Source of the DNA: a virus
Direction: 5' to 3' (one strand)
DNA length: 30,473 nucleotides
IMG/VR virus record: IMGVR_UViG_3300030060_006061
Location: 44,171 to 74,643 of that record
Shown: piece after piece, positions 8,095 to 17,755 of the stretch
Layout: every line of letters starts with the position of its first letter
How positions within the stretch are numbered: position 1 is the first letter of the stretch
The notes under the pieces: generated by a model
Seen by the model: only the letters and a program-made list of their open reading frames with translations
What the model was told of the DNA's origin: nothing
Database searches by the model: none
Made by a program: the position numbers and the translations under genes

Positions 8095-9462
8095 ATGGCA
8101 ACCTTTCGCGTTGGTGTAGGATCTTTTAACATACAAGATGGAGCTGTCGGTTTTGGTACTGATATAGATGGTCTTGGAAATTTAAGAGTTAAAGGTGTAA
8201 CAAAAACAACGGGTTCGATAGTATCTGGTGCATCAACACTCACCAGATATTCTGGTTTTGCTGCGGATAATATTAATCAACTTGAAAATATTACACTTAC
8301 ATCAGAAGTTGGGACGATTGGAGATATTGTAGTTGGTGTTGGCACATCAGTCATTATATCAAGTGCATCAACAGTCACAGTTGGAACAGTTGAAAGTGTG
8401 AGTATCGGAACTCATTTCTCTCCTCCAACAGGTGGTATTGAAGAAAGGGGAGATAATTTTATTGAGGGTATGATGAGATTCAACACGGATCTCAATACGA
8501 TGGAGTTCTATAATGGCGATGAGTGGAGACAATTCACTTATCTTGCAGATATTCAAAATAGCCCGGGAAGTCGTGGTCGCGGTTTATTTGGTGGTGGACA
8601 ACCAGGCCCAAGTAGAAAAAAAATAGACTCAGTAGAAATAATGAGTCAAGGTAATGGAGTTGATTTTGGTGATCTTATTGCGGGTCACTCAAATAAAGGT
8701 GCTTACTCTAGTAATATAAGGGGTATATTTATTGGTGGAGCAACTACTGATAATATGGATTACGTAACCATCGCATCACGAGGAGATGGAATTGATTTTG
8801 GAAATTTAACATTAGCAAGAGGATATTCACCCGGCACTTCATCCTCAACAAGAGGTTTATGTCTTGGTGGATGGGCAGGATCAAACCCACCATCAAATAT
8901 AATTGATTATGTGGAGATAGTAACTCTTGGAGACGCACTTGATTTCGGTGATTTATTTACTGGAAGATATTCTCATAGTTGTTTCTCCTCTCCAACTCGT
9001 GCTTTTGCTTACACTGGATCTAATAATAACAATGGAACCATTGAAGGATCTATTGAAATGGTGACAATAGCAGCAAAGGGTAATGGAACAGATTTTGGTG
9101 AACCTGTCATAGCAAGTAACTATCATCAAAACGGATGTTCATCCTCTATTAGAGGTCTCTTGGCAGGTGGTGCAAATCCAGCATATACCACTAGCATACA
9201 ATCTATTACAATGGCATCATCAGGTTCTGCGGAGATTGGTGGTGATTTAACAGTAAGAAGACAGAGGCCTGGTGCATCATCAACTGAAACTCGAGCTATA
9301 TTTTATGGTGGAAGATCAGATGGAGGTGCAACACTTAGCACTATTGATTTTGTTTCAATAGCGTCATTAGGTAATGCACAAGATTTTGGCGATATAAATG
9401 ATAAAGATAATTACACTAAAGCTGGTTTATCAGATTCCCACGGTGGATTAGGAGGTTACTGA
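8095..9462 (+). CDS. Stem plus six-repeat propeller protein 1
   Basis: 455 residues; AGGTGA at 8083-8088 is the ribosome site. Residues 1-~105 are a fibre-like stem (GFGTDIDGLGNLRVKG, then LTRYSGF and a series of Thr/Ser/Val strands). Residues ~107-150 are the SPPTGG....MMRFNTDLNTMEFYNGDEW module shared with most paralogues here. From residue ~160 there are six ~48-residue repeats of the form RGlFgGG-loop-IDyVtIas-GNgvDFGdL-loop-SSsT. Repeat 5 is degenerate (SAEIGGDL replaces the NAxDFGDL core). The chain closes with LSDSHGGLGGY. Its closest relatives in the window are the next two genes. The repeat is kelch-like in pattern but lacks kelch hallmarks, so a beta-propeller fold is inference. First gene of the propeller series. 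Confidence 0.78.
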   Translation: MATFRVGVGSFNIQDGAVGFGTDIDGLGNLRVKGVTKTTGSIVSGASTLTRYSGFAADNINQLENITLTSEVGTIGDIVVGVGTSVIISSASTVTVGTVESVSIGTHFSPPTGGIEERGDNFIEGMMRFNTDLNTMEFYNGDEWRQFTYLADIQNSPGSRGRGLFGGGQPGPSRKKIDSVEIMSQGNGVDFGDLIAGHSNKGAYSSNIRGIFIGGATTDNMDYVTIASRGDGIDFGNLTLARGYSPGTSSSTRGLCLGGWAGSNPPSNIIDYVEIVTLGDALDFGDLFTGRYSHSCFSSPTRAFAYTGSNNNNGTIEGSIEMVTIAAKGNGTDFGEPVIASNYHQNGCSSSIRGLLAGGANPAYTTSIQSITMASSGSAEIGGDLTVRRQRPGASSTETRAIFYGGRSDGGATLSTIDFVSIASLGNAQDFGDINDKDNYTKAGLSDSHGGLGGY

Positions 9463-10832
9463 TGGCTGAAATACGTTTTAATTACGGCGATAAATTTACA
9501 CAAACATCAGATTCAAACACTGGTATTGGATCAACAAATCCTGCTGCAAAATTAGACATAGCAGGTGGAACAAGTGCAGGAAGTCTCCGAGTCTCAGGTA
9601 TTGCAACTCTTTCTTCATATCAGGGATTTGTAAATACTAAATTATCAACAACAGAGAATTTAATTGTTGAAGCAGGTCAAAGTGGATCTGTTTCTGGAGA
9701 GGTCGTTGTCAGCACAGGACAAACAATATCAGTATCAACAGGTGCGACCACAGGACAAGGTGGGATTCAGAGTCTGAAGGTAAGTCAAACATTCATGCCA
9801 CCTGTTGGAGGAACTGCTGATCGACCAACTGATGTCAAACCCGGAATGGTTTACTATAATAAAGACTTCAAGACAATTGAGTTCTGGGATGGTAATTTCT
9901 GGAAGCAGGTAGATAATACAATAAGATCTAGTCGTGCTGTATTTACAGGTGGTGCTTATTCTTCTTATGGGGATTTTATTGATTTTGTAAATATTTCAAC
10001 TCTTGGAAATGCACAAGAATTTGGAAGAACTATTACTTCTGCTAGATTTTTTGCTGCATGCTCCTCTGGAACTCGTGGTGTTTATGCTGTTGGATATAAA
10101 TCTCCGGGAGCTAGTGCAAATGAAATTGAATATATTACAATTGCCTCAGAGGGAAACGCGATTGATTTTGGTGATAGCACTGTATCAGGGTATGCTCAAT
10201 CATCTTTAAGTAGTTCAACTCGTGGTATTTGGGGAGGAAGACAAAGCCCCTCTGGATATTCAAATGTAATTGATTATGTAGAAATAGCAAGTATTGGTAA
10301 TGCGGTTGATTTTGGTGATACAACCACACCATTGGATGGTGCTGCTGGAGTTGCATCACCGACTAGAGGAGTCATATGTGGTGGAAGAAATCCAGATTCT
10401 GGATCAACTGGTGTAAGTAATAATCAATTTATCACGATAGCATCCAAAGGTAATGCAAATGATGATGGTGATTTAACTCACAGAAGAAAAGATCTAGGTG
10501 GATTGTCAAACTCCACGAGAGGAATTCTTAGTGGTGGTAGAGATGGTTCTGCTGGAATACAGTTTTCTGATATCGACTTCATTACAATTGCGTCTTTAGG
10601 AAATGCACAAGATTTTGGTAATCTTACTTTTTCCGGTGCATATCTAGCATCAGCATCAAATCAAATTCGTGGTGTTACAGCTGGTGGAAACAGTGCGCCA
10701 AATTATTGGAATATAATTAATTTTGTAACAATTGCAACTACAGGAAACGCACAAGATTTTGGCGATTTAACTGTTGGAAGATACGCACTTGGTGCTTTAT
10801 CAGATTCCCATGGCGGACTAGGAGGTTTCTAA
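9462..10832 (+). CDS. Stem plus six-repeat propeller protein 2
   Basis: 456 residues; TGATG overlap with the previous gene, whose last codons supply GGAGGT (9451-9456). The N-terminal stem has the fibre signature GIGSTNPAAKLDIAGG, then LSSYQGF and strands SGEVVVSTGQTISVSTGA, followed by the FMPPVGGTADRP....MVYYNKDFKTIEFWDGNFW module at ~120-150, where the usual RFNTD has drifted to YYNKD. Six repeats run from Arg158 to the end (first RAVFTGGAYSSYG, last RGVTAGGNSAPNYW). Repeat 4 carries NANDDGDL instead of DFGDL. It ends LSDSHGGLGGF. The stem is colinear with those of the genes on either side, so these three form one subfamily. Confidence 0.78.
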   Translation: MAEIRFNYGDKFTQTSDSNTGIGSTNPAAKLDIAGGTSAGSLRVSGIATLSSYQGFVNTKLSTTENLIVEAGQSGSVSGEVVVSTGQTISVSTGATTGQGGIQSLKVSQTFMPPVGGTADRPTDVKPGMVYYNKDFKTIEFWDGNFWKQVDNTIRSSRAVFTGGAYSSYGDFIDFVNISTLGNAQEFGRTITSARFFAACSSGTRGVYAVGYKSPGASANEIEYITIASEGNAIDFGDSTVSGYAQSSLSSSTRGIWGGRQSPSGYSNVIDYVEIASIGNAVDFGDTTTPLDGAAGVASPTRGVICGGRNPDSGSTGVSNNQFITIASKGNANDDGDLTHRRKDLGGLSNSTRGILSGGRDGSAGIQFSDIDFITIASLGNAQDFGNLTFSGAYLASASNQIRGVTAGGNSAPNYWNIINFVTIATTGNAQDFGDLTVGRYALGALSDSHGGLGGF

Positions 10833-10833
10833 G

Positions 10834-12249
10834 ATGGCAACAATACGTAGAGCTGGTTTTGGCACTGTATTTGAACTCGAAAACGATGTTGTCGGGATCG
10901 GAACTGATAATCCAACTCATAAGTTACAAGCACTCGGTAATATTCGATCAGAGGCAGCAACTGATATTGGTATCTCTTCTCTTACAACTTATCAAGGATT
11001 TACAGATAAGGAAGCAAGATTTACAACTGGACAGATTGATAATCAATCACAGTCAGGATCAACATCAGGTGAGATTGTAATTGATGGTGATGTCACAGTT
11101 TCATCTGCAACGACATTCACAAGTGGCCCACAGAATCTAACAGTCACTGATACATTTACTCTTCCATCAGGAGACACTAATAGTCGTGCATTGAAACCAA
11201 CTGCAGGAAGTTTGAGATTCAATCAAGATTTTGCAACACTTGAATTTTACACAGGTAATAACTGGGCAACGGTAAATACATTTACTGAAATGCAAAACAG
11301 CCCCGGAAATCGTGGTCGTGGTATAACTGCTGGATCATATCCCGGTGAAGTAGAACATATCGAATTTATAAACATTGCAACAAAGGGAAATTCACTTGAT
11401 TTTGGTGAAATGACAGAGCATCAAGGATTAATGGATGCAGCATCATCATCAACAAGAATGGTTATTTCGGGAGGATATAATTCTGGATTTGGAGGTGGTG
11501 CAGTTACGGATATACAGTATGTTACAATGGCATCGGAAGGAAATACAATAGATTTTGGTGATCAGACTCAAGTAACCTATGGAACGGGAGCGAGTTCAAG
11601 TTCAACTCGTGCTTTGATTATGGGTGGAAATAGAACTCCTGATGTTTCGCCATTTGATGATGGAAATGATGGTAACAATACGATTTGCACCATCGAAATG
11701 GCAACGATAGGAAATGCAATTGATTTTGGTGATTTAAGTGCACGAAGAGCATATCCAAGTGCTTGTGGAGATCCTGTTCGTATGGTATTATTTGGTGGAT
11801 ATAGTAATGATGTTGGATCACCTCTTGGTTTGAGGAGTTCAGATACTGTAATCTATGCTTCTCATGGAAATGGGGTTGATTTTGGTGAGGCATCACATGG
11901 TGGATCTAATAAAGCAGGATCAAACTCGACAAGAGGTATTTGGGCTGGAACAAGTGGGGGAAGTAATACTTATACTAACATCATATATACAGTTTCTATT
12001 CAAACTTTAGGTAATTCAACTGATTTTGGTGATAGAACTTATGGTTATGTTGGTTCTGCTATGTCATCACAAACTCGCATGGTGATGTCTGGTGGAAAAA
12101 ATGCTGCATCCCCATATGCAACAACTAATATAATGGATTTTATTGAGATTGCATCATCTGGAAATGCACAAGATTTTGGCGATATTGGTTTTGATCAAGC
12201 TGATGCTGCTGGAACATCAGACTCTCACGGTGGACTAGGAGGTTTCTAA
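10834..12249 (+). CDS. Stem plus six-repeat propeller protein 3
   Basis: 471 residues, one base after the previous stop, with GGAGGT at 10821-10826. The stem shows VGIGTDNPTHKLQALGNI, a motif common in fibres and endosialidase-type tail proteins, then LTTYQGF, SGEIVIDGDVTVSSA and FTLPSGDTNSR....SLRFNQDFATLEFYTGNNW. Six repeats follow from ~Arg162 (RGITAGSYPGEVEHIEF first; RMVMSGGKNAASPY last). Repeat 3 has a long Asp/Asn-rich loop (PFDDGNDGNNTI), the sort of insertion that could tune a binding face. It ends TSDSHGGLGGF. Function beyond a likely virion fibre or adhesin cannot be read from the sequence. Confidence 0.78.
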   Translation: MATIRRAGFGTVFELENDVVGIGTDNPTHKLQALGNIRSEAATDIGISSLTTYQGFTDKEARFTTGQIDNQSQSGSTSGEIVIDGDVTVSSATTFTSGPQNLTVTDTFTLPSGDTNSRALKPTAGSLRFNQDFATLEFYTGNNWATVNTFTEMQNSPGNRGRGITAGSYPGEVEHIEFINIATKGNSLDFGEMTEHQGLMDAASSSTRMVISGGYNSGFGGGAVTDIQYVTMASEGNTIDFGDQTQVTYGTGASSSSTRALIMGGNRTPDVSPFDDGNDGNNTICTIEMATIGNAIDFGDLSARRAYPSACGDPVRMVLFGGYSNDVGSPLGLRSSDTVIYASHGNGVDFGEASHGGSNKAGSNSTRGIWAGTSGGSNTYTNIIYTVSIQTLGNSTDFGDRTYGYVGSAMSSQTRMVMSGGKNAASPYATTNIMDFIEIASSGNAQDFGDIGFDQADAAGTSDSHGGLGGF

Positions 12250-12250
12250 C

Positions 12251-13942
12251 ATGGCAAATTTAAGAACGAACAATTTATCAGGAGAGCAAGGACAGAATGC
12301 CTATCGTGGGTCTGTTTTTTTCAATGACGATGGTGGTGGAAATGGGAGTGATAGTCTCACGGTTCCAGCTGGGTCAGATTTTGCATATGGCACGGGTGAT
12401 TTTACATTTGAAGCGTATGTATGGATATCGAGATATAGTGGTGGCACGAGGCTTATTTTTTCACAGACTGTAAGCGGAACTAATTATATTCTTTTTGGTG
12501 TCACCTCATCTGGTCAGGTGACAACGATTCTTGGACATTCAAACCAAGTTACGTCAACAGAGACTATCGCTGAAAATTCTTGGAATCATGTCGCAGTTAG
12601 CAGAGCATCAGGCACTGTGAAGGTATTTGTTAATGGTGATGCATCTTCTGGATCATCGATCACCACAGATTTAAATGATACAACAAGAATTCCAACAATC
12701 GGAAAATATACACACTCAACTCAACTTCAATGGAAGGGATACATTTCAAATTTCAGAATAACAAAAGGAGAGGCACTTTATACAGTAAGTTTCATTCCAC
12801 CAACAACTGAACTGACAGCAGATGCAAATACAGTTTTATTATGTTGTCAAAATTCTGATGATGTAACACAAGAGGCAACAGGAAAAACAATCACTGCAAG
12901 CGGAAATCTTGCAACTGTAGGTTACAATAAAACACAACCAAAAGTTATTCCACCATACGGAGTGGATGCAGGAAACGCATTCGGAGGGCCAATCCAACAA
13001 AACACTCAAGGATATATGTATTTCCAATCAGGAAGAACAGAGGAAAGAGGTGGAACTCGTGCTTTAATGATTGGAGGTTTCTCACCGGGTGGTTCTGATA
13101 CCATTAATTTTGTAAATGTTGCGACGGAGGGGACAGCTTTAGATTTTGGAAATTTGAGTAGAGCTGCTGGTTACTGTGGTGCAATGGGAGGTCGCACTAG
13201 AGGTGTCATACCTCTTCAATATCAAATGACTCCCTCTGAAGCCACAACCAATATTATTGAATTTTTAACAATTTTAACTGAGGGGAATACACAAGATTTT
13301 GGTGATATGGCAACTAGCACTTATGGTAGAGCATCCGCATCTAATGATGTTAGAGGAATCATATCAGGAGGAGAAGCAACGGAAGATGCCATGGAATTTA
13401 TTACATTAGCATCACTAGGAAATGGTAGCAGTTTTGGTGATTTAACTCAGGGAAGAAGAGAGCCTCAATCAACTGCTGATCCAACTCGCATGGTAACTGC
13501 TGGTGGTTATGCATCTCCTAGCACCGGCACTAGGTATAATATTATTGATTTTGTGACCATTGCGACAACTGGAAATGCACAAGATTTTGGTGACTTGACA
13601 GTAACACGTTGGAAACCCGCTGCTTGTGCTGATGCCACAAGGGGTGTATTTGCAGGTGGAGGTACACCATCTAATTTAAATGTAATTGATTTTATTACAA
13701 TTCAATCAACAGGAGATGCAACTGATTTTGGTGATTTGGTATTAACCAGTAGTCGTGGATCTGCAGGATCTGATTCTATAAGGGGTGTTATTTTCACTGG
13801 TTTTTCAGATACTGGATCACATACTGCCAACATTGATAGCATAATTATTCAAACCACGGGAAGTGCAAAAAGATTTGGTGAGACGACAACAGATACTCAT
13901 AGTACAGGTGGACTATCAAATGGTCATGGTGGTCTTTCATAA
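12251..13942 (+). CDS. LamG-like lectin domain plus six-repeat propeller protein 1
   Basis: 563 residues; ribosome site GGAGGT at 12238-12243. Residues ~15-205 form a LamG/concanavalin A-like domain: GSVFFNDDG, DFAYGTGDFTFEAYVWI, then NSWNHVAVSRASGTVKVFVNG (the typical W-x-H-V-A-x-x-R strand pair), WKGYISNFRITKGEALYT and VLLCCQNSDDV. Such domains bind glycans or proteins. After a short link (QGYMYFQSGRTEERG) six repeats start at Arg270. Repeat 2 is atypical (RGVIPLQYQMTPSEATTN replaces the GG turn). The C-terminus is LSNGHGGLS. Unlike the three genes before it, it lacks the RFNTD module, which instead opens the next gene. The terminal glycine codons are GGTGGT, not a ribosome site, and a late promoter box overlaps the stop. 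Confidence 0.78.
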   Translation: MANLRTNNLSGEQGQNAYRGSVFFNDDGGGNGSDSLTVPAGSDFAYGTGDFTFEAYVWISRYSGGTRLIFSQTVSGTNYILFGVTSSGQVTTILGHSNQVTSTETIAENSWNHVAVSRASGTVKVFVNGDASSGSSITTDLNDTTRIPTIGKYTHSTQLQWKGYISNFRITKGEALYTVSFIPPTTELTADANTVLLCCQNSDDVTQEATGKTITASGNLATVGYNKTQPKVIPPYGVDAGNAFGGPIQQNTQGYMYFQSGRTEERGGTRALMIGGFSPGGSDTINFVNVATEGTALDFGNLSRAAGYCGAMGGRTRGVIPLQYQMTPSEATTNIIEFLTILTEGNTQDFGDMATSTYGRASASNDVRGIISGGEATEDAMEFITLASLGNGSSFGDLTQGRREPQSTADPTRMVTAGGYASPSTGTRYNIIDFVTIATTGNAQDFGDLTVTRWKPAACADATRGVFAGGGTPSNLNVIDFITIQSTGDATDFGDLVLTSSRGSAGSDSIRGVIFTGFSDTGSHTANIDSIIIQTTGSAKRFGETTTDTHSTGGLSNGHGGLS

Positions 13943-13945
13943 ATA
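13938..13945 (+). promoter_or_regulatory. Late promoter box CATAAATA
   Basis: CATAAATA overlaps the TAA of the LamG-propeller gene, 20 bases before the ATG at 13965, which has its own AGGA ribosome site at 13951-13954. It fits the NATAAATA form reported for T4-like cyanophage late promoters. The same arrangement recurs after the second LamG gene. Confidence 0.55.
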
Positions 13946-13964
13946 TGAATAGGATAGTAGAACC

Positions 13965-14990
13965 ATGAGTTTTTCACCAAAAACTGTACCACTAGGAGCG
14001 ATAAGATTCAACTCTGACTCACAGAAGTTAGAGTATTGGAATGGTAATATTTGGATGCAAATTCATACTTTCTCTCCAAATCTTGATGGTGGTACTAGAG
14101 GTATTTTTACTGGTATGGGTGCGATACCTAATATGAGCCCATATGGAATTCAATTTATAACAATTCCAACTCAAGGAAATGCAACAGATTTTGGTGATAT
14201 GGTTGATGCGAGATCAAACGTAGGGTCTTTTGCATCAAATGTTCGTGGAGTGTTTGGTGGTGGTTACAGCCCCACTCCAGATAATGATATTGATTTTGTT
14301 ACCATACCATCAACAGGAAATGCAGTGGATTTTGGTGATATGAATTACAATGCATTTGATACGGTTGGAGCATCAAATCAAACTCGTGGGTTATTTTTAG
14401 GAGGATCACCAAATAGTAGTGAGAATGGTGGTGTTAATAGTGTAGATTATGTAACAATTACGACAACAGGAAATGCAAAAGATTTTGGAGATTTATTTTT
14501 AAAATGTATGACTGCGGGAGCTGGTGCAAATCCAGTAAGGGCAGTGGTTGCGAATGGAAAAGATGGCCCAGCACATTCAAATGTTATTTTTAGAGTTAAC
14601 ATAGCAACACTAGGTAATTCATCAGACTTTGGGGATCAGTCTACAAGCAGACAAACCATGGGTGCATGTTCAAATTCGGTTAGAATGGTATTTGGGGGTG
14701 GAGGCACTCCTACAAAAATATCTAGTATTGAAACTCTTTTGTTAGCGACTGAGGGTAACTCAGTATTATTTGGCGATCTTGGGGCTGCTAAATCTAGTCT
14801 TGGTGCTTGTTGTGATGCGACTCGTGCTGTATTTGGTGCTGGTATATTCCACCCTGAAACTCATACAAATAATTTGGAATATATTAACATCGCCACTGGT
14901 GGTGATACAGTTGATTTTGGTGATTTATTGGATAATAGTAAAACATCAGGTGGCACTGGATTCTCAAATGGTCACGGAGGTCTCGGATAA
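13965..14990 (+). CDS. Short RFNTD-type six-repeat propeller protein 1
   Basis: 341 residues. The N-terminus is only ~44 residues: MSFSPKTVPLGAIRFNSDSQ followed by KLEYWNGNIW, a module seen in many phage fibre proteins between stem and head. Six repeats run from Arg45 (RGIFTGMGAIPNMSPYG) to the end, GFSNGHGGLG. Repeat 3 has an Asn-rich loop (GGSPNSSENGGVNS) and repeat 4 reads RAVVANGKDGPAHS. It follows the LamG gene across a promoter gap, and its final glycine codons (GGAGGT, 14976-14981) act as ribosome site for the next gene, whose ATG overlaps its stop. It may be the partner subunit of the preceding LamG protein, since that protein lacks this module; this is inference. Confidence 0.76.
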   Translation: MSFSPKTVPLGAIRFNSDSQKLEYWNGNIWMQIHTFSPNLDGGTRGIFTGMGAIPNMSPYGIQFITIPTQGNATDFGDMVDARSNVGSFASNVRGVFGGGYSPTPDNDIDFVTIPSTGNAVDFGDMNYNAFDTVGASNQTRGLFLGGSPNSSENGGVNSVDYVTITTTGNAKDFGDLFLKCMTAGAGANPVRAVVANGKDGPAHSNVIFRVNIATLGNSSDFGDQSTSRQTMGACSNSVRMVFGGGGTPTKISSIETLLLATEGNSVLFGDLGAAKSSLGACCDATRAVFGAGIFHPETHTNNLEYINIATGGDTVDFGDLLDNSKTSGGTGFSNGHGGLG

Positions 14991-16723
14991 TGGGAATATT
15001 AAGAACTGATCGAGTATCTGGTTTAGGTGGTGCAAATGCCATCAAGGGATCTGTATTTTTTGGTAATTGTCTGAGTGCCGGAAGTGTCCTTGGATTTAAT
15101 TATTTAAGAACTGAGAGTAGTGATAATTTTACATTCGGCACAGGAGACATAACGATTGAGGGTTGGTTTTTCTTCCCAAGATTATCAAGTAGCACTGGTT
15201 ATCAAACTTTAGTTGGTGATACAATATACTCCAACACTGGTGGATTTACTTTTTATGTTCAGAACGGACAACTTAATTTTTGGAAAGGCACTAACGCAAG
15301 TAGTGTTGTTTCTGGTGGAACAATTGTGCAAAATGAGTGGACTCATCTTGCTTATACAAGAGAAAGTGGATCTAATAAAATTTTTGTTAATGGATCTTTA
15401 GTTGGAACAGCGAGTGATTCGACAGATTATACAGATACTACACTAACAATTGGAACTAACAAAGTAACCCAACAATCAGGCACTGATGCTGGTCTATATT
15501 CTTTTTCCGGATTTGCTTCTAATTTGAGGATTTTAAAAGGAAGAGCACTATACACCGCAGCATTTACCCCACCGGTTGGAGAACTTCAAGTTATTGATAA
15601 TACAGTTTTATTATGTTGTCAATCACCCGGAAATGTTTTACAAGAAGCCACTGGTGTTGTCTTAACCGCACCAAGGATTAACAATAGTGCTGGAGTTCAA
15701 GCATCACACTTCACACCAAACTCACCCGTTGGTTTCTCTACAACCACTGATGTTGGAACACAGTTTGGAACAACCTTTAATGGTGTGACAACCTTTGACT
15801 CACAAGCATATATGGTTCCACCCGGTGGAAATACAAGAGAAAGAAACCGAGGTCGTGGTGTTCTTAGTGGTGGAAGAAGTAACCATGCCATGCAATTCAT
15901 TAACATTCAATCTCAAGGAAATTCACAAATTTTTGGTGACAGCGTAACTGACGATGGAATAGAGGGATTTGCAGTTGGATCTTCAACAAGAGGTTTGTTT
16001 TCGGGTGGTTATCCTAGCGTAGGAAATGTAATTGAATTCATAACCTTTGCAACTACATCGAATGGTACAGATTTTGGTGACATGACCACAGGTAGAAGAA
16101 GTGGTGCGGGAGCAGGAAATGAAACAAGAGGTTTATTTGCTGGAGGATTAAATTCAAGTGGTACCTCATTAAATACCATAGAATTTTCGACCATCGCAAC
16201 ATTAGGAAATTCAACTGATTTTGGTGATATGACACAGGCGAGAGATCAACTTGCCGGAGTTTCAGATACAACAAGAGCTGTTTTTGCTGGTGGAGTTGAA
16301 CAAGGTGGTAGTCAACATAATATTATGGACTTCGTTACAATCGCAACAACAGGAAACGCACAAGATTTTGGTGATATGACCGGAGTAAACACTGGTAGTG
16401 CCGGATCATCAGATTCAACAAGGGGTGTAATAACGGTTGGATATACAGCCCCGAATATGCTTGACCGAATTGATTTTATAACAATACAGTCAGCAGGTAA
16501 TGCAACTGATTTTGGTGATTTAACATTGGCAAGATATTTAAGTGCAAGTATGTCAAATTCAATCCGTGCAGTTATTGCTGGAGGTGGATCACCCTCTTCT
16601 CAAAATACAATTGATTTTGTGACGATAAAAACAACAGGAAATGCAAATGATTTTGGTGATCTTATCGGAGGTGCTAATTTTGTTGTTGTTGGAACATCAG
16701 ACAGTCATGGTGGTCTTTCATAA
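14990..16723 (+). CDS. LamG-like lectin domain plus six-repeat propeller protein 2
   Basis: 577 residues; TAATG overlap with the gene before. The LamG-like domain (~15-210) is colinear with that of 12251-13942: GSVFFGNC, NFTFGTGDITIEGWFFF, NEWTHLAYTRESGSNKIFVNG, FSGFASNLRILKGRALYT and VLLCCQSPGNVLQEATG. A linker GVTTFDSQAYMVPPGGNTRE leads to six repeats from ~Arg289 (RGVLSGGRSNHAMQF). Repeat 1 has QIFGD instead of DFGD. It ends TSDSHGGLS with GGTGGT codons, then a late promoter box. The two LamG proteins clearly differ in loops around the conserved strands, so they may bind different ligands. Confidence 0.78.
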   Translation: MGILRTDRVSGLGGANAIKGSVFFGNCLSAGSVLGFNYLRTESSDNFTFGTGDITIEGWFFFPRLSSSTGYQTLVGDTIYSNTGGFTFYVQNGQLNFWKGTNASSVVSGGTIVQNEWTHLAYTRESGSNKIFVNGSLVGTASDSTDYTDTTLTIGTNKVTQQSGTDAGLYSFSGFASNLRILKGRALYTAAFTPPVGELQVIDNTVLLCCQSPGNVLQEATGVVLTAPRINNSAGVQASHFTPNSPVGFSTTTDVGTQFGTTFNGVTTFDSQAYMVPPGGNTRERNRGRGVLSGGRSNHAMQFINIQSQGNSQIFGDSVTDDGIEGFAVGSSTRGLFSGGYPSVGNVIEFITFATTSNGTDFGDMTTGRRSGAGAGNETRGLFAGGLNSSGTSLNTIEFSTIATLGNSTDFGDMTQARDQLAGVSDTTRAVFAGGVEQGGSQHNIMDFVTIATTGNAQDFGDMTGVNTGSAGSSDSTRGVITVGYTAPNMLDRIDFITIQSAGNATDFGDLTLARYLSASMSNSIRAVIAGGGSPSSQNTIDFVTIKTTGNANDFGDLIGGANFVVVGTSDSHGGLS

Positions 16724-16726
16724 ATA
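16719..16726 (+). promoter_or_regulatory. Late promoter box CATAAATA
   Basis: CATAAATA overlaps the TAA of the second LamG-propeller gene, 19 bases before the ATG at 16745. An AGGAG ribosome site at 16731-16735 sits between box and start. The sequence GGTCTTTCATAAATATG is shared with the site at 13938, which suggests that the gene end and promoter were duplicated together. Confidence 0.55.
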
Positions 16727-16744
16727 TGTTAGGAGTATAATTAT

Positions 16745-17755
16745 ATGTCAAATCAACCACCGATAGAAGTACCACAAGGTGCAATCAGACTGAATACAGA
16801 TTCTCAAAAGTTAGAGTTCTTTGCACAGGATCGGTGGTATGAGATGGCGACTGATACACAGGTGCTTGATGGTGGAGTTGGTCGTGGTATAGCAGCTGGT
16901 GGAAATACTCCAGGCCAAACAAACGTTATAGAATTTATCACAATACCAACAGCAGGTAATTCAACTGATTTTGGAGATTTAACCGCACCAAGACAAGCAG
17001 TTCCGGGTGCAACTGGTAGTTCAACTCGTGGTATAATTGGTGGTGGTCAAGAGTTTCCAGCATCAGTTAATAAAATTGATTTTATAACATTCTCATCAAC
17101 AAGTAATGCACAAGACTTTGGTGATTTAACAGTTGCAAGACGACAACCAGCAACTACTGGTAATCAAACTCGTGGAGTTTTTAGTGGTGGTGAAGCACCA
17201 AATGCTGTAAATACGATAGATTTTGTAACAATCGCAGCAACTGGAAATGCAGTTGATTATGGTGATTTAACTGTTGCGAGAAGAATAGCTGGAGCTGCAG
17301 CCTCACCAACTCGTGCATTGATTATGGGTGGATATGCTGCTCCTGCGAGTCTCAATTCAATTGAGTTTCTTACAATTTCAACAACTGGAAATTCACAAGA
17401 CTTTGGAGATTTAACTGTTGCTAGGTATAATAATGGAGGAACTTCGAGTAGCACTCGTGCAGTTATGATGGGTGGTTATGCAACATCACCGGGTGCAGCA
17501 GTTAAGACTATTGATTTTGTTACCATTGCAACGATAGGAAATGCAATGAACTTTGGAGATCTTACAGAGACAATTTATCATTCACAAACCGTATCAAATT
17601 CAATTCGTGCTGTTAGAATGGGTGGCGTTACTCCTTTGGATGATTCAATGGATTATATACAAATAGCAACTGAGGGAAATGCAGTTTTCTTTGGTGATTT
17701 ACTCTCAACTCATAAAGAGGGTGCAGGTTGTTCAAATGCACATGGAGGTTTATAA
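16745..17755 (+). CDS. Short RFNTD-type six-repeat propeller protein 2
   Basis: 336 residues. The N-terminal ~45 residues are MSNQPPIEVPQGAIRLNTDS then QKLEFFAQDRW, the RFNTD module with Leu for Phe. Six unusually regular repeats follow from Arg47; several carry the consensus DFGDLTVARR almost unchanged. The repeat-3 core is DYGDL, and repeat 6 reads FFGDL. It ends GCSNAHGGL, whose GGAGGT (17744-17749) serves the next gene through a TAATG overlap. These repeats are the closest to the family average in the window, so this gene is a good guide to the consensus. Confidence 0.76.
   Translation: MSNQPPIEVPQGAIRLNTDSQKLEFFAQDRWYEMATDTQVLDGGVGRGIAAGGNTPGQTNVIEFITIPTAGNSTDFGDLTAPRQAVPGATGSSTRGIIGGGQEFPASVNKIDFITFSSTSNAQDFGDLTVARRQPATTGNQTRGVFSGGEAPNAVNTIDFVTIAATGNAVDYGDLTVARRIAGAAASPTRALIMGGYAAPASLNSIEFLTISTTGNSQDFGDLTVARYNNGGTSSSTRAVMMGGYATSPGAAVKTIDFVTIATIGNAMNFGDLTETIYHSQTVSNSIRAVRMGGVTPLDDSMDYIQIATEGNAVFFGDLLSTHKEGAGCSNAHGGL
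17744..17749 (+). promoter_or_regulatory. Shine-Dalgarno GGAGGT inside coding sequence, fixes start at 17755
   Basis: GGAGGT is encoded by the Gly-Gly of the upstream HGGL terminus and lies five bases before the ATG at 17755. An in-frame ATG at 17728 has no such site and would only translate the upstream gene's conserved end in another frame, so 17755 is preferred. Confidence 0.85.

Noticed and set aside
17728-17754. Upstream in-frame start giving MFKCTWRFI before the 17755 gene
   Set aside because: It translates the upstream HGGL-coding end in another frame. No ribosome site; 17755 has GGAGGT five bases away and fits the family.
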